NCBI RefSeq assembly: GCF_036108815.1
Contig: NZ_CP107985.1
Coordinates: 9,049,501-9,113,500, forward strand
Length of the DNA: 64,000 nucleotides
Reading direction: 5' to 3'
Source of the DNA: Streptomyces sp. NBC_00353
Lineage (GTDB): Bacteria; Actinomycetota; Actinomycetes; Streptomycetales; Streptomycetaceae
The notes under the pieces are model-generated. The model searched no databases. It was not told the DNA's origin and was given only the letters and a program-made list of their open reading frames with translations. Both the position numbers and the translations under genes were made by a program. This document shows, in pieces, positions 8,659 to 17,492 of this stretch; position 1 is the first letter of the stretch, and each line of letters starts with the position of its first letter.

Positions 8659-9942
8659 ATGGGCGGAACTGTCTCGCTGGTTCTGTTGCTGCTGTTCTTG
8701 TGGGGCCTGTGCTCGCAGCGGGTTGAACGGGTCGAGTTGACCGCTCCGGCGGTGTTCGTGCTGGTGGGTCTGGTGCTGGCGACATGTCTGGGGTCGATGG
8801 ATCTGGCCCCGTCCAGGGAGACGGTGAAAGGGCTGGCGGAGATCTGCCTGACCTGGATCCTGTTCGCCGACGCGGCCCGGTTGTCGTTCCGGGTTCTGCG
8901 ACCGGACCTCGGCATCTACCTGAGGCTTCTGTTGATCGGGTTGCCCTTGTGCATCGGGCTCGGGGCGCTACTGGCATCCGGCCTCCTTCCCGGCGTCAGC
9001 GGGTGGGCCGCCATGTTCGTGGGCGCCGCGCTCGCCCCCACCGACGCAGCGCTCGGAGCCTCGATGATGTCCGATCCCGTGGTGCCCGAACGCGTGCGCC
9101 GCTTGATCAATGTGGAGAGCGGCCTCAACGACGGCATCGCCACTCCCGTCGTCGTGGTCGCGCTGGCCGGGGCCGCGAGTGCCGCCGGCGCAGGCCCTGA
9201 TGCCGGCGGCGAGGCGGTCGTGGAACTCGCCATCGGTCTTGCCTACGGCTCGGCGCTCGGTCTGGCAGGGGGGTGGCTGTTGCGGTCGGCGCTGCGCAAG
9301 GGCTGGGCGGCCGAGGAGTTTGCGGGCCCGGCCGTACTGGCCCTCGCCCTGCTGTCCTATCTGTCCTCCATGGCCATCGGTGGCAACGGATTCGTCGCGG
9401 CGTTTGTTGCCGGACTGGCCTTTGGCACCGCTTACGGCGATGCGCCGCAGTCGCAACTGCTGTTCACCGAGCAGTCGGCGTCGGTGCTCTCCTTGCTGGT
9501 GTGGCTGCTGTTCGGGGCGGTCCTGGTCCCGGCCGCCGTCCCGCACATGACGTGGCAGGCCGTCCTCTACGCGGTGCTGAGCCTGACGGTGGTGCGGATG
9601 GTGCCCGTGGCCCTGTCGCTGCTCGGTACGGGGATGGACCGTGCCACGGTCCTGTTCGTCGGCTGGTTCGGCCCCCGGGGGCTGGCCACGATCATCTTCG
9701 GTCTGCTCGCGCTCGAGGACCTTGCCCCAGCCGTTACGCACCAAGTCCTTCCGGTGCTCATCTGCACGGTGCTGCTCAGTGTCCTCGCCCACGGATTCAG
9801 CGCGGGGCCGCTCGCGCGACGCTACGGGGCAGCCGCGGCCGGCGGAGATGCTGAACGGCCGGAACTGTCGCCGCACGGCGTCCCTGTCCGGCGGTTCACA
9901 GGCAGCGCAGACGCAGCCAGACGCAGGGGTTCGAGCGACTGA
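8659..9942 (+). CDS. Cation:proton antiporter (CPA1/NhaP-like)
   Basis: With the ATG at 8659 (GGAG seven bases upstream) the 427-residue protein begins directly with a membrane helix (VSLVLLLLFLWGL); an upstream in-frame extension to 8467 is non-coding in character. About 11-13 hydrophobic segments follow. The family signatures are the ALAPTDAALGASM stretch (about residues 120-132) and NVESGLNDGIATPVVVVALAG (about 150-170), with the paired Asp/Asn residues expected of Na+(K+)/H+ exchangers, and later FVGWFGPRGLATIIF. It acts in the cytoplasmic membrane in pH or ion homeostasis. A single-gene unit downstream of transketolase. Confidence 0.88.
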   Translation: MGGTVSLVLLLLFLWGLCSQRVERVELTAPAVFVLVGLVLATCLGSMDLAPSRETVKGLAEICLTWILFADAARLSFRVLRPDLGIYLRLLLIGLPLCIGLGALLASGLLPGVSGWAAMFVGAALAPTDAALGASMMSDPVVPERVRRLINVESGLNDGIATPVVVVALAGAASAAGAGPDAGGEAVVELAIGLAYGSALGLAGGWLLRSALRKGWAAEEFAGPAVLALALLSYLSSMAIGGNGFVAAFVAGLAFGTAYGDAPQSQLLFTEQSASVLSLLVWLLFGAVLVPAAVPHMTWQAVLYAVLSLTVVRMVPVALSLLGTGMDRATVLFVGWFGPRGLATIIFGLLALEDLAPAVTHQVLPVLICTVLLSVLAHGFSAGPLARRYGAAAAGGDAERPELSPHGVPVRRFTGSADAARRRGSSD

Positions 9943-10025
9943 TTCCCAATTCGCTCGTCGAGCCTGGCTCGTGACTGGATGCGGTCACCTCGCCCAGGGC
10001 CGGCAGTACGGGTCGGTGGACCGCT

Positions 10026-10148
10026 ATCGAGGGGACGACCGTCACGCAGGAGTGCACACAGGACGTCCAGGCAACGGTGCGCGAGGGCGACGACAGCCTC
10101 CTGGTGGGTCTTCTTCGCGGCCCACTTGCGTGCGTCGAACGCTGTTGA
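10026..10148 (-). mobile_element. Remnant of an IS110-family transposase (C-terminal end)
   Basis: On the minus strand, about 41 codons read STAFDARKWAAKKTHQEAVV followed by ALAHRCLDVLCALLRDGRPL. This matches the C-terminal helix pair of IS110/IS116 transposases, where a (K/R)-A-x-x-K-x-H-x-x-A motif precedes a leucine-rich stretch ending LRDG. No other part of a transposase and no terminal repeats were seen, so this is a decayed fragment in a 354-base stretch (9943-10296) otherwise without genes. Confidence 0.55.
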
Positions 10149-10296
10149 GACAGGGCAGTGCCGGGTGTTCCTGGAGCGACGACATCGAGGTGACGCCGGT
10201 AACCGCCGGCCCGCGGCTGTGGACATGCACCTGACCTTCGCCGGCTGGGTCCCAGCACCCCGATCCACCCGACGTCACGACTTCAATTGCAATAGC

Positions 10297-10785
10297 TCAA
10301 TCGCCCGATCCCTCGGCATCGTGCCGAAGCCAGACATAATTCACCGGCTGAGCGGCATTCCAGTTCTCGGCAAGGCCAGGGGCGACCGGCCCGAACCCGG
10401 CCCCCAGATAGGACCTCAGAGCCTTCTCGTTGTCCGGGTGCACGCGCATGAAGACATCGGCACAGCCCGACTCGTGAGCTTGCGCGAGCAGGCTCCGGAC
10501 GAGCACACGGCCGAGCCCCTTCCCGCGGGCCTCGGGTGCCACGATGATCCGAGCCAGCTCGACCTCGTCCTCCTCGGTGTCGAACCACAATTCCCCGTAA
10601 CCGACGAGCTTCTCGCCCTCAACGAGCACATGAGCCCGAACGTCGTCATCCTGCTGCCACGCGGAAATCGTCTGTGCAGACACAGGGAACTCCTGTCGCC
10701 CGCACCACATGACGACTTCCGCGGAAGCAGTCGGCCAGTCCGCCACCATCGCAGCGTGAGCGGTGGCGAAAGGGAGAAGATTCAT
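10297..10785 (-). CDS. GNAT-family N-acetyltransferase
   Basis: The 162-residue protein has the GNAT core: a substrate strand segment (AHVLVEGEKLVGYGELWFD), the acetyl-CoA pyrophosphate-binding motif ARIIVAPEARGKGLGRVLVRSLL at about residues 85-107 (Q/R-x-x-G-x-G/A pattern), and the VHPDNEKALRSYLGAGF segment near 130-146. ATG 10785 is used because the following residues (MNLLPFATAHAAMVADWP) match the typical start of this subgroup; frame extension to 10866 is possible but unsupported. It is a monocistronic cytoplasmic acetyltransferase with unknown acceptor. Confidence 0.8.
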   Translation of the reverse strand: MNLLPFATAHAAMVADWPTASAEVVMWCGRQEFPVSAQTISAWQQDDDVRAHVLVEGEKLVGYGELWFDTEEDEVELARIIVAPEARGKGLGRVLVRSLLAQAHESGCADVFMRVHPDNEKALRSYLGAGFGPVAPGLAENWNAAQPVNYVWLRHDAEGSGD

Positions 10786-11327
10786 GCGTGTCGATCCATC
10801 CTGGGCCCATGATCTGATCCGGTACGGGCACCAGCTGCTCGGCCCAGCTACCGCGCAGGCCGACACTACGTGCCCCGCTCAGCCACATCCAGCCCGATTC
10901 GCGTGAAGTCGGCGCCGCACACGACCCCGCCGCCCCGGCTCCGATCAATCGCCGACGTTGGGATCACAACGATCGAGTCCGACCGTTCTCCGGCGGTTGA
11001 CCCAATGTCCGTTCTCGCCGCCCACCGCGGGCCGGAGCATCCAGTGCGTCGACGAGCGGGCGATGGCCGCTCTCCATGGCTGGCGCCCCCTGCGGTAACT
11101 CCGCTGCAGCGCTCCGCCTGCCACGCGGGTGATGAGAAGGGATGCCCTTGCCGACATGTAAGGCCACACACGTGGCCCGGGGCATTAGCACTTTCTGCCT
11201 GCTCCGGAGTCCGAAGGGACGATCGTTTCCCGGTTGTTCACGATGACCTCATGCCTGAGCTTCGTGCGATCCGGGCTTGCGGCTTAGCTTCGCAAGGTCC
11301 AGTTCGCCCGAAATAGACGAGGCATAG
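10786..11327. other. Intergenic region between the GNAT and glycerophosphodiesterase genes
   Basis: This 542-base stretch separates divergent genes. No open frame with a ribosome-binding site was found. A candidate PhoP-box-like direct repeat at 11236-11257 is described separately. Confidence 0.5.
11236..11257 (+). promoter_or_regulatory. Candidate PHO-box-like direct repeat
   Basis: GTTCACGATGA (11236-11246) is followed in register by CCTCATGCCTG (11247-11257), so the (G/T)TCA-like cores are 11 bases apart, as in actinobacterial PhoP-box direct repeat units. The second unit is poor. It lies 70-90 bases upstream of the glycerophosphodiesterase start, a gene class that is phosphate-regulated in Streptomyces. 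Confidence 0.35.
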
Positions 11328-12404
11328 ATGTCCCTGCGGCATGCAGTCGCCAGCCTAGCCGTCCTGCCCGTGCTCGCCGTTCCGGCGACCGCCCAGGCGG
11401 CCACGGCCCACCAGAATCACCACGTACCGCCCCAGAAGACGCATTTCGACCTGCAGGCCCACCGCGGCGGCCTCGGCCTGACCACCGAGGAGTCCCTGGA
11501 GGGCTTCGGCAAGGCTCTGCGCCTCGGTGTGAGAACCCTGGAGCTGGACACCCACATCACCAAGGACCAGAAGGTCGTGGTCAACCACGACCGGCAGATC
11601 AGCGCCCAGAAGTGCAAGGACACCGGCCCGGTGACGCCCGGTGACCCGATGTACCCGTATGTCGGCAAGTACATCAAGGACCTGACGCTGGCCCAGATCA
11701 AGAGCATGGACTGCGGCTACCAGCAGCTGCCCGGCTTCCCCGAGCAGGAGCAGATCAAGGGCTTCCGCATGGTGGAGCTCAAGGACGTCCTCAACCTGGT
11801 CAAGAGCTACAAGGCCAAGCAGGTCAAGCTGAACATCGAGACCAAGGTGGAGGCCGGCGCGCCCGAGCAGACCGCACCGCGCGAGCTGTTCGTCCGCCGT
11901 GTCTTCGAGGAGATCCACCGTTCCGGGATCGAGAAGCAGGTCACCATCCAGTCCTTCGACTGGGGGGCGCTGAAGGAGATGCACAAGCTCGCGCCGTCCT
12001 ACCCGCTGGTGGCGCTGACGAACTACGACTTCCTCCAGGTCGGCAAGCCCGGCGCCTCCCCGTGGCTCGGTGGCATCGACGCCGACGACTACGACGGCGA
12101 CTTCGTCAAGGCCGCCGCCGCCGTCCCCGGTGTCACCGCGCTGTCCCCGAATTACGGTTTCCCGCAGAACGGCACGATCGCGGACCCGGCCTTCCGCTTC
12201 TACCCCGACAAGAAGATGATCTCCGAGGCCCATGAGCGGGGTCTGAAGGTCATCCCGTGGACCTGTGACGACCCCGCCACCATCGAGGCGCTCATGGACA
12301 TGGGCATCGACGGGATCATCACCGACTACCCCAACCGCGTGCGGGACATCATGGCCGACCGCGGCATGCGCCTGCCCAAGGCCTACCCCGCGCCGCGTCA
12401 CTGA
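11328..12404 (+). CDS. Secreted glycerophosphodiester phosphodiesterase
   Basis: The 358-residue protein starts with a short signal peptide (MSLRHAVASLAVLPVLAVPATAQA). The GDPD TIM barrel follows: HRGGLGLTTEESLEGFGKAL near residues 45-64 and LELDTHITKDQKVVVNHD near 72-89 supply the catalytic His-Arg, the metal-binding Glu-x-Asp and the second His. Later parts include KLNIETKVE, VTIQSFDWGALKEM and a C-terminal VIPWTCDDPATIEALMDMGIDGIITDYPNRV. It would cleave deacylated phospholipid headgroup diesters outside the cell to glycerol-3-phosphate plus alcohol, a phosphate-scavenging role. It resembles the GlpQ-type proteins of Streptomyces. A strong terminator hairpin follows at 12424-12460. Confidence 0.9.
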   Translation: MSLRHAVASLAVLPVLAVPATAQAATAHQNHHVPPQKTHFDLQAHRGGLGLTTEESLEGFGKALRLGVRTLELDTHITKDQKVVVNHDRQISAQKCKDTGPVTPGDPMYPYVGKYIKDLTLAQIKSMDCGYQQLPGFPEQEQIKGFRMVELKDVLNLVKSYKAKQVKLNIETKVEAGAPEQTAPRELFVRRVFEEIHRSGIEKQVTIQSFDWGALKEMHKLAPSYPLVALTNYDFLQVGKPGASPWLGGIDADDYDGDFVKAAAAVPGVTALSPNYGFPQNGTIADPAFRFYPDKKMISEAHERGLKVIPWTCDDPATIEALMDMGIDGIITDYPNRVRDIMADRGMRLPKAYPAPRH

Positions 12405-12423
12405 CGACCGGCACACCACGGAC

Positions 12424-12460
12424 GCGTACGCCCCGGAGCACCCAGCTCCGGGGCGTACGC
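12424..12460. terminator. Strong terminator hairpin
   Basis: A perfect 16-bp stem, GCGTACGCCCCGGAGC (12424-12439) and its complement (12445-12460), with a five-base loop. It lies 20 bases after the glycerophosphodiesterase stop and between convergent genes. Confidence 0.85.
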
Positions 12461-12488
12461 CGTCACGAAGCCGGCGCGGGGGACGTCG

Positions 12489-13388
12489 TCACGAGCGGCC
12501 CGGCGTCGGCCGCGCCAGTTCGACATTGAACTGGGCACCGGCCAGCAGAGCCAGATTGGTGAACCAGACCCAGATCAGGAAGACGACGAGCCCGGCGAGC
12601 GATCCGTACAGCCGGCTGTACGAGCCGATGTGCGTGGCGTACAGGGCGAACCCGGCCGAGGCGACCAGCCACAGGAACGCGGCGAGCACCCCACCGGGCA
12701 GCCCCCGCCGCAGCCCCCTGGCCGACGCGGGTCCGGTACGGAACAGCACCATGATCAGACAGGCGACCAGGAACACCAGGACGGGCCACTTCAGCACCGC
12801 CCACAGCGTTTCACTGGCATGTGCCAGGCCCAGCCGATGCCCCAGCCAGCGGGCCAGCGGTCCGGTCAGCACCAGGGCGAACGCACTGGTCATGAGCAGC
12901 AGGAGAAGTCCCACGGCGGTGGCCACGATGATGTGGGCCTTGCGCAGCGCCGGTCGTCTGTCCCGCACCCCGTGCTGAGCATGCAGCGCCCTGCGGAAAA
13001 CGGCCAGATAGCTGGAGGCGGACCACACGGCACTGACGGTCCCCGTCGCGATCAGCAGCCACACGGCGCCGCGTTCGTGGGTCGCGGCCTCCAGCGGTTG
13101 GCGCAGCGCGGCTCCGGACTCGGCCGGGGCGAACGCGGTGATGTCGGTGATCAGCACGTCGGTGGCCCGGGGATTGGCCAGGCCGATCAGAGCGACGGTG
13201 ACCAGCAGCGCCGGGAGCAGAGCGAGGATGGCGTAGTACGTCAGGGCGGCGGCCCAGTCCGAGAGATCGTCCTTCCAGATCGACACAGGGGTACGGCACA
13301 GGGCGGACCGCCAATGGGCGGCCCGCCCTGCGGGGCCGGCCTGGCGGGGGACGCGTCCGGCGGCGGTTGCGGTGGTCTTGCTCGGCAC
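12489..13388 (-). CDS. YihY/BrkB-family integral membrane protein
   Basis: The GTG at 13388 is preceded by GGAG at eight bases, giving 299 residues. The family start motif is present: W-K-D-D-L-S-D-W-A-A-A-L-T-Y-Y-A-I-L-A-L-L-P-A at about residues 40-62. It is followed by roughly six membrane helices, including the NPRATDVLITDITAFAP loop, AVWSASSYLAVFRRALHAQHGVRDRRP and a last AGLVVFLIWVWFTNLALLAGAQFNVE helix. The ~55-residue N-terminal cytoplasmic extension is Thr/Ala/Arg-rich. YihY/BrkB proteins have no firmly established function. The gene lies upstream of nothing obvious on its strand and is convergent with the glycerophosphodiesterase. Confidence 0.82.
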   Translation of the reverse strand: MPSKTTATAAGRVPRQAGPAGRAAHWRSALCRTPVSIWKDDLSDWAAALTYYAILALLPALLVTVALIGLANPRATDVLITDITAFAPAESGAALRQPLEAATHERGAVWLLIATGTVSAVWSASSYLAVFRRALHAQHGVRDRRPALRKAHIIVATAVGLLLLLMTSAFALVLTGPLARWLGHRLGLAHASETLWAVLKWPVLVFLVACLIMVLFRTGPASARGLRRGLPGGVLAAFLWLVASAGFALYATHIGSYSRLYGSLAGLVVFLIWVWFTNLALLAGAQFNVELARPTPGRS

Positions 13389-13550
13389 GGCTGGTTCTCC
13401 GGGGGACGTGGTCAGGCGCGGCGCGGCCTGGCGGCGCCGGGGGAGGCAGCGGATCCCCCGGTGTGTATGGACGTCCTTTGCTACCACTTCCGCTTCTGCC
13501 TCCGTCACCGGGCCGTACACCCGCCGCGTCCCGGAGCGTGGCGGCGGAGG

Positions 13551-13742
13551 TCAGTCGCTGACCGCTCTCAGCGCCACCACCGCGCCCTCGAAGGACAGCA
13601 ACTCGTGCCGTTCCCGCGGGATGGGCCGCAGCCCTTCGGCGGTCAGCTCCAGGTCGCCGGAGGCGGCGCCGATGAACCCGAACTCCGTGACGGCCGCACC
13701 CAGCCTCTCATCGTCCACCGTCGGCACCACACCCGCCCGCGC
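13551..13742 (-). pseudogene. Possible 3' remnant of an unidentified gene
   Basis: On the minus strand about 64 codons ending at the stop 13551-13553 have coding character and protein-like composition: VVPTVDDERLGAAVTEFGFI, then GAASGDLELTAEGLRPIPRE, ending FEGAVVALRAVSD. No start codon or ribosome-binding site is available upstream in frame, and the frame loses coding character beyond about 13745. It is most simply the C-terminal stub of a deleted gene. The remainder of the gap 13389-13856 shows nothing else. Confidence 0.3.
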
Positions 13743-13856
13743 CCTGCCCGTGCACCTACTGCCTGGCGACGGCCTGCGAGATCCGGACGACCGCGCAGGC
13801 CGGCGGCGAGCTCCAGGACCGGACGCCCTCGGCCGGTTCTCGGGGCTCGGGGCAGC

Positions 13857-14927
13857 TCACAAGCCGACGGTGCGCTGGTGGGGGATCGGCACCGGCGTCT
13901 CGCCCTGCTGCACCGCCACCGTCCGCATCGGCGCGGGAATCTTGATGCCCTCGGCCCGGTAGCGCTGGTGCAGACGCTTGATGAACTCGTGCTTGATCAG
14001 GTACTGGTCGCTGAACTCACCGGCTCGAAGGATCACCGTGAAGTTGATCCTGGAGTCCCCGAACGTGTGGAACCGGACGGCCGGTTCATGGTCGGGGACG
14101 CCGCCGGCGATGTCGGTCATGACGCTCTCGACAACCTCGGCGGTCACGCGCTCGACGTGCTCCAGGTCGCTGTCGTAGCCGACTCCGACCTGGACCAGCA
14201 GCGACATCTGCTGTTCCGGCCGGTTGAAGTTGGTCATATTGGTGCCGGCGAGCTGGGCATTGGGGATGATCACCAGGTTGTTCGACAGCTGACGCACCAC
14301 GGTATTACGCCAGTTGATGTCGACCACGTACCCTTCCTCGCCACTGCTCAGCCGGATGTAGTCGCCGGGCTGCACCGTCTTCGAGGCGAGGATGTGCACG
14401 CCCGCGAACAGGTTGGCGAGCGTGTCCTGCAGCGCCAGAGCGACCGCGAGGCCGCCCACACCCAGTGCGGTGAGGAGCGGGGCGATGGAGACGCCCAAGG
14501 TCTGCAGCACGACGAGAAAGCCCATCGCCAGCACCACGATGCGCGTGATGTTGACAAAGATGGTGGCCGACCCGGCCACACCGGACCGGGACTGGGCGAC
14601 GGACCTCACCAGACCCGTGATCACCCGGGCCGCCGTGAGTGTGGCAGCCAGGATGAGCAGCACGGTCAGCGTCCGGTTGACGTTGCGTCCGACCTGCGAG
14701 GTCAGCGGAAGCACCGCAGCGGCCGCCGCGATGCCCGCAGCCAGCGCAGCCCAGGGCGCCAGGGTCCGCAGGGCATCGACGATGACGTCGTCCCCGCTCC
14801 ACCGCGTCCTGCGGGCACGTTCTCCCAGCCACCGCAGGGCGGCGCGCAGCAGCAGTCCTGCCAGGACGCCTGCGGCCACCATGGCCCCGGCGACGATCAG
14901 GTCGTGGAGCGTGAGTGCCCGGTTCAC
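13857..14927 (-). CDS. Mechanosensitive ion channel, MscS family
   Basis: The GTG at 14927 preceded by GGGAGA gives 356 residues. Four hydrophobic helices occupy residues ~5-30, 55-80, 95-115 and 135-155. The pore-lining/beta-domain MscS core follows: APLLTALGVGGLAVALALQDTLANLFAGVHI (about 160-190), then PGDYIRLSSGEEGYVVDINWRNTVVRQLSNNLVIIPNAQLAGTNMTNF, which is the family signature. It would open on membrane tension and release solutes at hypo-osmotic shock. The C-terminal domain runs to about residue 356. Upstream frame extension to 15287 is not supported by a ribosome-binding site. Confidence 0.9.
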   Translation of the reverse strand: MNRALTLHDLIVAGAMVAAGVLAGLLLRAALRWLGERARRTRWSGDDVIVDALRTLAPWAALAAGIAAAAAVLPLTSQVGRNVNRTLTVLLILAATLTAARVITGLVRSVAQSRSGVAGSATIFVNITRIVVLAMGFLVVLQTLGVSIAPLLTALGVGGLAVALALQDTLANLFAGVHILASKTVQPGDYIRLSSGEEGYVVDINWRNTVVRQLSNNLVIIPNAQLAGTNMTNFNRPEQQMSLLVQVGVGYDSDLEHVERVTAEVVESVMTDIAGGVPDHEPAVRFHTFGDSRINFTVILRAGEFSDQYLIKHEFIKRLHQRYRAEGIKIPAPMRTVAVQQGETPVPIPHQRTVGL

Positions 14928-15285
14928 CGGTTGTCTCCCGCCGCGAGGAGGAGCCGTGCGGCGGAATCCGTTGCCGGGCGCCGTATGTGAGTAATTGTCA
15001 CCTTGTGTTACCTGCTCGATTCTCGGATCCGAAACGATCTTCCATCCTGCCGCATCCGGCGAGCCGGTCGACAGGCGGCCTCGGCACCCGCGTGATGACC
15101 CATGGGGAATGAGGAACGGTCGCGCCACGGGCATGAGAAGGCCGAACCGGGCGGGCCGGAGATACCGCCCGGAGCCACTGCATCGCGGACTCCTGACGCG
15201 GGAGTGATGTCGTACCGAGTACGAATTGGTTGCGTTCTCGACTTCCCACCGTGGTTCCATCGGCTCTGCGACAGCATGACGACGC
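14928..15285. other. Divergent promoter region of the MscS and acyltransferase genes
   Basis: 358 bases with no supported gene; it must hold the promoters of both divergent genes. No clear operator was found. Confidence 0.45.
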
Positions 15286-16605
15286 ATGAGCAGAGACCGC
15301 TATGTCGACTTCATGCGCGCGTGGGCCATCGTCCTGGTGGTGGTGGGGCACTGGCTGATCACCGCCTTGGTCCCCGGGCCCGGTGGGCAGATCACCGCGC
15401 CGGAGCTGCTGGCGACCATTCCCTGGACCCAGTGGCTGACATTGGGGTTCCAGATCATGCCGCTGTTCTTCCTGGCCGGGGGCCACGCAGCGGGCGGCTC
15501 GTGGTCGCGGGTCCGTGAGACGGGTGGTACGGCCGCCGGGTGGGTGGGACGGCGGGCGTTGCGACTACTGCTTCCGGTGGCCGTGTACAGCGGGCTGGTG
15601 CTGCTCGCCGTCGGGATCTGCTCGGCTGTCGGCGTGGACCCGGACACCCTCGCGTTGGTGGGGTGGGCGATGGCGATGCAGTTCTGGTTCCTTCCGGTGT
15701 ACCTGATCCTCAGCGTCCTCACTCCGCCGCTGCACGCGGCGCACCGGCGCTGGGGCCTTCTCGTTCCCGTGGCGATGGGCGCTGCCGCCCTCGCGGCCGA
15801 CGCGTTGACGCTGGCGGTACAGGTGCCGTACGTCGGTCTGCTCAACTATGTACTGGTGTGGGGTGTGGCCTACCAACTGGGCTTCTGCTGGCACGACGGC
15901 CTGCTGACGGGGCGTCGGCGGGTGCCGGTCGCGATGACGGCGGGCGGGGGACTGGCCTTCGCGGCGCTGATCACGCTCGGGCCGTTCCCGGTCAGCCTGA
16001 TCCTGGTGACCGGGCAGACCCCCAACAACACCAATCCGCCGTCGGCGGCCATGCTGGCGTGGGCAGTGGCCCAGGTCGGCCTGTGTCTGCTCGCCGCGCC
16101 GGCGGTACGGCGGCTTCTGGACCGCGAGCGTGTGTGGCGGGCGGTGCGCCACGTGGGCGGCGCCAGCATGACGCTGTACCTGTGGCACATGCTGCCGGTG
16201 CTCGTCGTCGCTGCCGCGTTCTACCTGACCGGGATCGCGCCCGAGCCCGCGTTCGGGTCCGCGGCCTGGTGGGGGCTGCGGGTGCCCTGGCTGCTGGTCC
16301 TCGGCGTTGTCCTGGTCGGTGTTCTGCTGGCGCTGCGGCCGTTGGAGCGCCGCCAGGCGCTTCTGTACGAGCGAATCCGGCCGGACGTCTGCTTGCGCCG
16401 CCCCTGGCCGCTGTGGCTCGGCCTGACGACAAGCGTTGCCGCTCTGGCCGGCTTCGCCATGCGGGGCTTCGCACCCGACGGCCGTTTCCCTGTGCTGCCC
16501 GCGCTGAGCCTGGCACTGGGCACGACGCTGGTTATGGCTCGCCGACGGACAGCGGTGCACCAGACCCCCAATGAGCCCAAGAACGCGCTGAGGAAAGCGG
16601 CCTGA
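15286..16605 (+). CDS. Membrane acyltransferase (acyltransferase 3 / OafA-like family)
   Basis: The 439-residue protein begins SRDRYVDFMRAWAIVLVVVGHW, the typical first helix of acyltransferase-3 proteins with the catalytic-region histidine at about residue 22. About ten membrane helices follow; FQIMPLFFLAGGHAAGGSW, MQFWFLPVYLILSV and MTLYLWHMLPVLVVAAAFY are recognisable family segments. Such enzymes O-acylate exported carbohydrates, lipids or antibiotics at the membrane. No glycosyltransferase or biosynthetic neighbours point to the substrate. The start codon ATG 15286 has only a weak ribosome-binding site. Two consecutive hairpins after the stop act as terminator. Confidence 0.82.
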   Translation: MSRDRYVDFMRAWAIVLVVVGHWLITALVPGPGGQITAPELLATIPWTQWLTLGFQIMPLFFLAGGHAAGGSWSRVRETGGTAAGWVGRRALRLLLPVAVYSGLVLLAVGICSAVGVDPDTLALVGWAMAMQFWFLPVYLILSVLTPPLHAAHRRWGLLVPVAMGAAALAADALTLAVQVPYVGLLNYVLVWGVAYQLGFCWHDGLLTGRRRVPVAMTAGGGLAFAALITLGPFPVSLILVTGQTPNNTNPPSAAMLAWAVAQVGLCLLAAPAVRRLLDRERVWRAVRHVGGASMTLYLWHMLPVLVVAAAFYLTGIAPEPAFGSAAWWGLRVPWLLVLGVVLVGVLLALRPLERRQALLYERIRPDVCLRRPWPLWLGLTTSVAALAGFAMRGFAPDGRFPVLPALSLALGTTLVMARRRTAVHQTPNEPKNALRKAA

Positions 16606-16615
16606 CACCGTGTTG

Positions 16616-16682
16616 GGCCGACATCAGGGGTCCGTTGTGATGTCGGCCGGGCAACTACTCATGCAGGGCTGAGTAGTTGCCC
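16616..16682. terminator. Double terminator hairpin
   Basis: Two adjacent perfect inverted repeats: GGCCGACATCA (16616-16626) with its complement 16638-16648, and GGGCAACTACTCA (16649-16661) with its complement 16670-16682. They follow the acyltransferase stop by 10 bases. Confidence 0.8.
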
Positions 16683-16816
16683 TCAGGTGCGGGATGGTCG
16701 TGGTCTTCTACCGTCTGGTTCATGTGCTCGGTTCGGGGTCTCACCAGTGATTTCGCCGTTGTGTTGTCGGGTGTCCGCTGTGCGGCTGTCCGCAGGGTCG
16801 GGGGAGGGAGCAGCGA

Positions 16817-17386
16817 ATGCTGAGGAAGTCCTCCGCTCCTTCGGTTCTGTGGCTCACCGGCATCCTGCTCGCTGTGGGTGCGTCCGTGGCCGGTTACCGG
16901 GTGTGGGAGGGAGAGCCGTATCCAGCGGTCGTCCCTGATCAGGTTGCGGTACGGCTCAAGGGGGAGGCGCAGCGGGTGTACGAGGAAGTCGCGCTGCCCG
17001 GGCGGCCTGGTGTGAGTTCCAGCGGCGTGGAAACGGGCACGTGTTACTACCGGGGGCTGCGGTCCATCGCCCATATCGACGAAGGCCGCAGCGACGTGCG
17101 CAGCTTCGGTCTCGAGTGGCGGGTGACGGACGTCCCGCGAAGCACCGCCCGTGCCGGCCAGGAGCGCGTACGCCGACGGCTGGAGCGCGAGGGCTGGAGG
17201 ATCACCGGCGAGAACGTCTCCGAGATGGGGTTCCGCTTCGAACACCCGGACACCGACGACATGGTCGACGTGGACTGGTACGAGCCCACCGGGACGCTCG
17301 CCGTCAGTGTCCACGCCCCGTGCGGGAAGCTCCCGGCCGGCTTCGACGAGTACGCATGGCCGGAGTCCGAATGGAGCGCCGGGTGA
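16817..17386 (+). CDS. Membrane-anchored hypothetical protein
   Basis: The ATG at 16817 follows GGGAGG. The 189-residue product has one N-terminal hydrophobic helix (SVLWLTGILLAVGASVAGYRVW, about residues 9-30) and a soluble extracytoplasmic domain with a single conserved-looking Cys pair (TCYYRGL near 76 and APCGKLP near 172). Residues 105-160 look like an alpha/beta fold (ARAGQERVRRRLEREGWRIT, FRFEHPDTDDMVDVDWYEPT). No domain was recognised. It is convergent with the phospholipase C gene. Confidence 0.65.
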   Translation: MLRKSSAPSVLWLTGILLAVGASVAGYRVWEGEPYPAVVPDQVAVRLKGEAQRVYEEVALPGRPGVSSSGVETGTCYYRGLRSIAHIDEGRSDVRSFGLEWRVTDVPRSTARAGQERVRRRLEREGWRITGENVSEMGFRFEHPDTDDMVDVDWYEPTGTLAVSVHAPCGKLPAGFDEYAWPESEWSAG

Positions 17387-17492
17387 CCGCCGCGCGGAGA
17401 CGGACCGACACGTCCCCTCAGGCGACGGCTGGTGGAGCGGCGTCGGCCGCGGTCCGGTGGTACCGGGCCGCGGCCGGAACGAGCGAGCGGGG

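Noticed and set aside
10866..11171. Minus-strand frame with the stretch IVVIPTSAIDRSRGGG
   Set aside because: Looks faintly like a protein end, but no start signals and no family match; the rest of the frame is low-quality.
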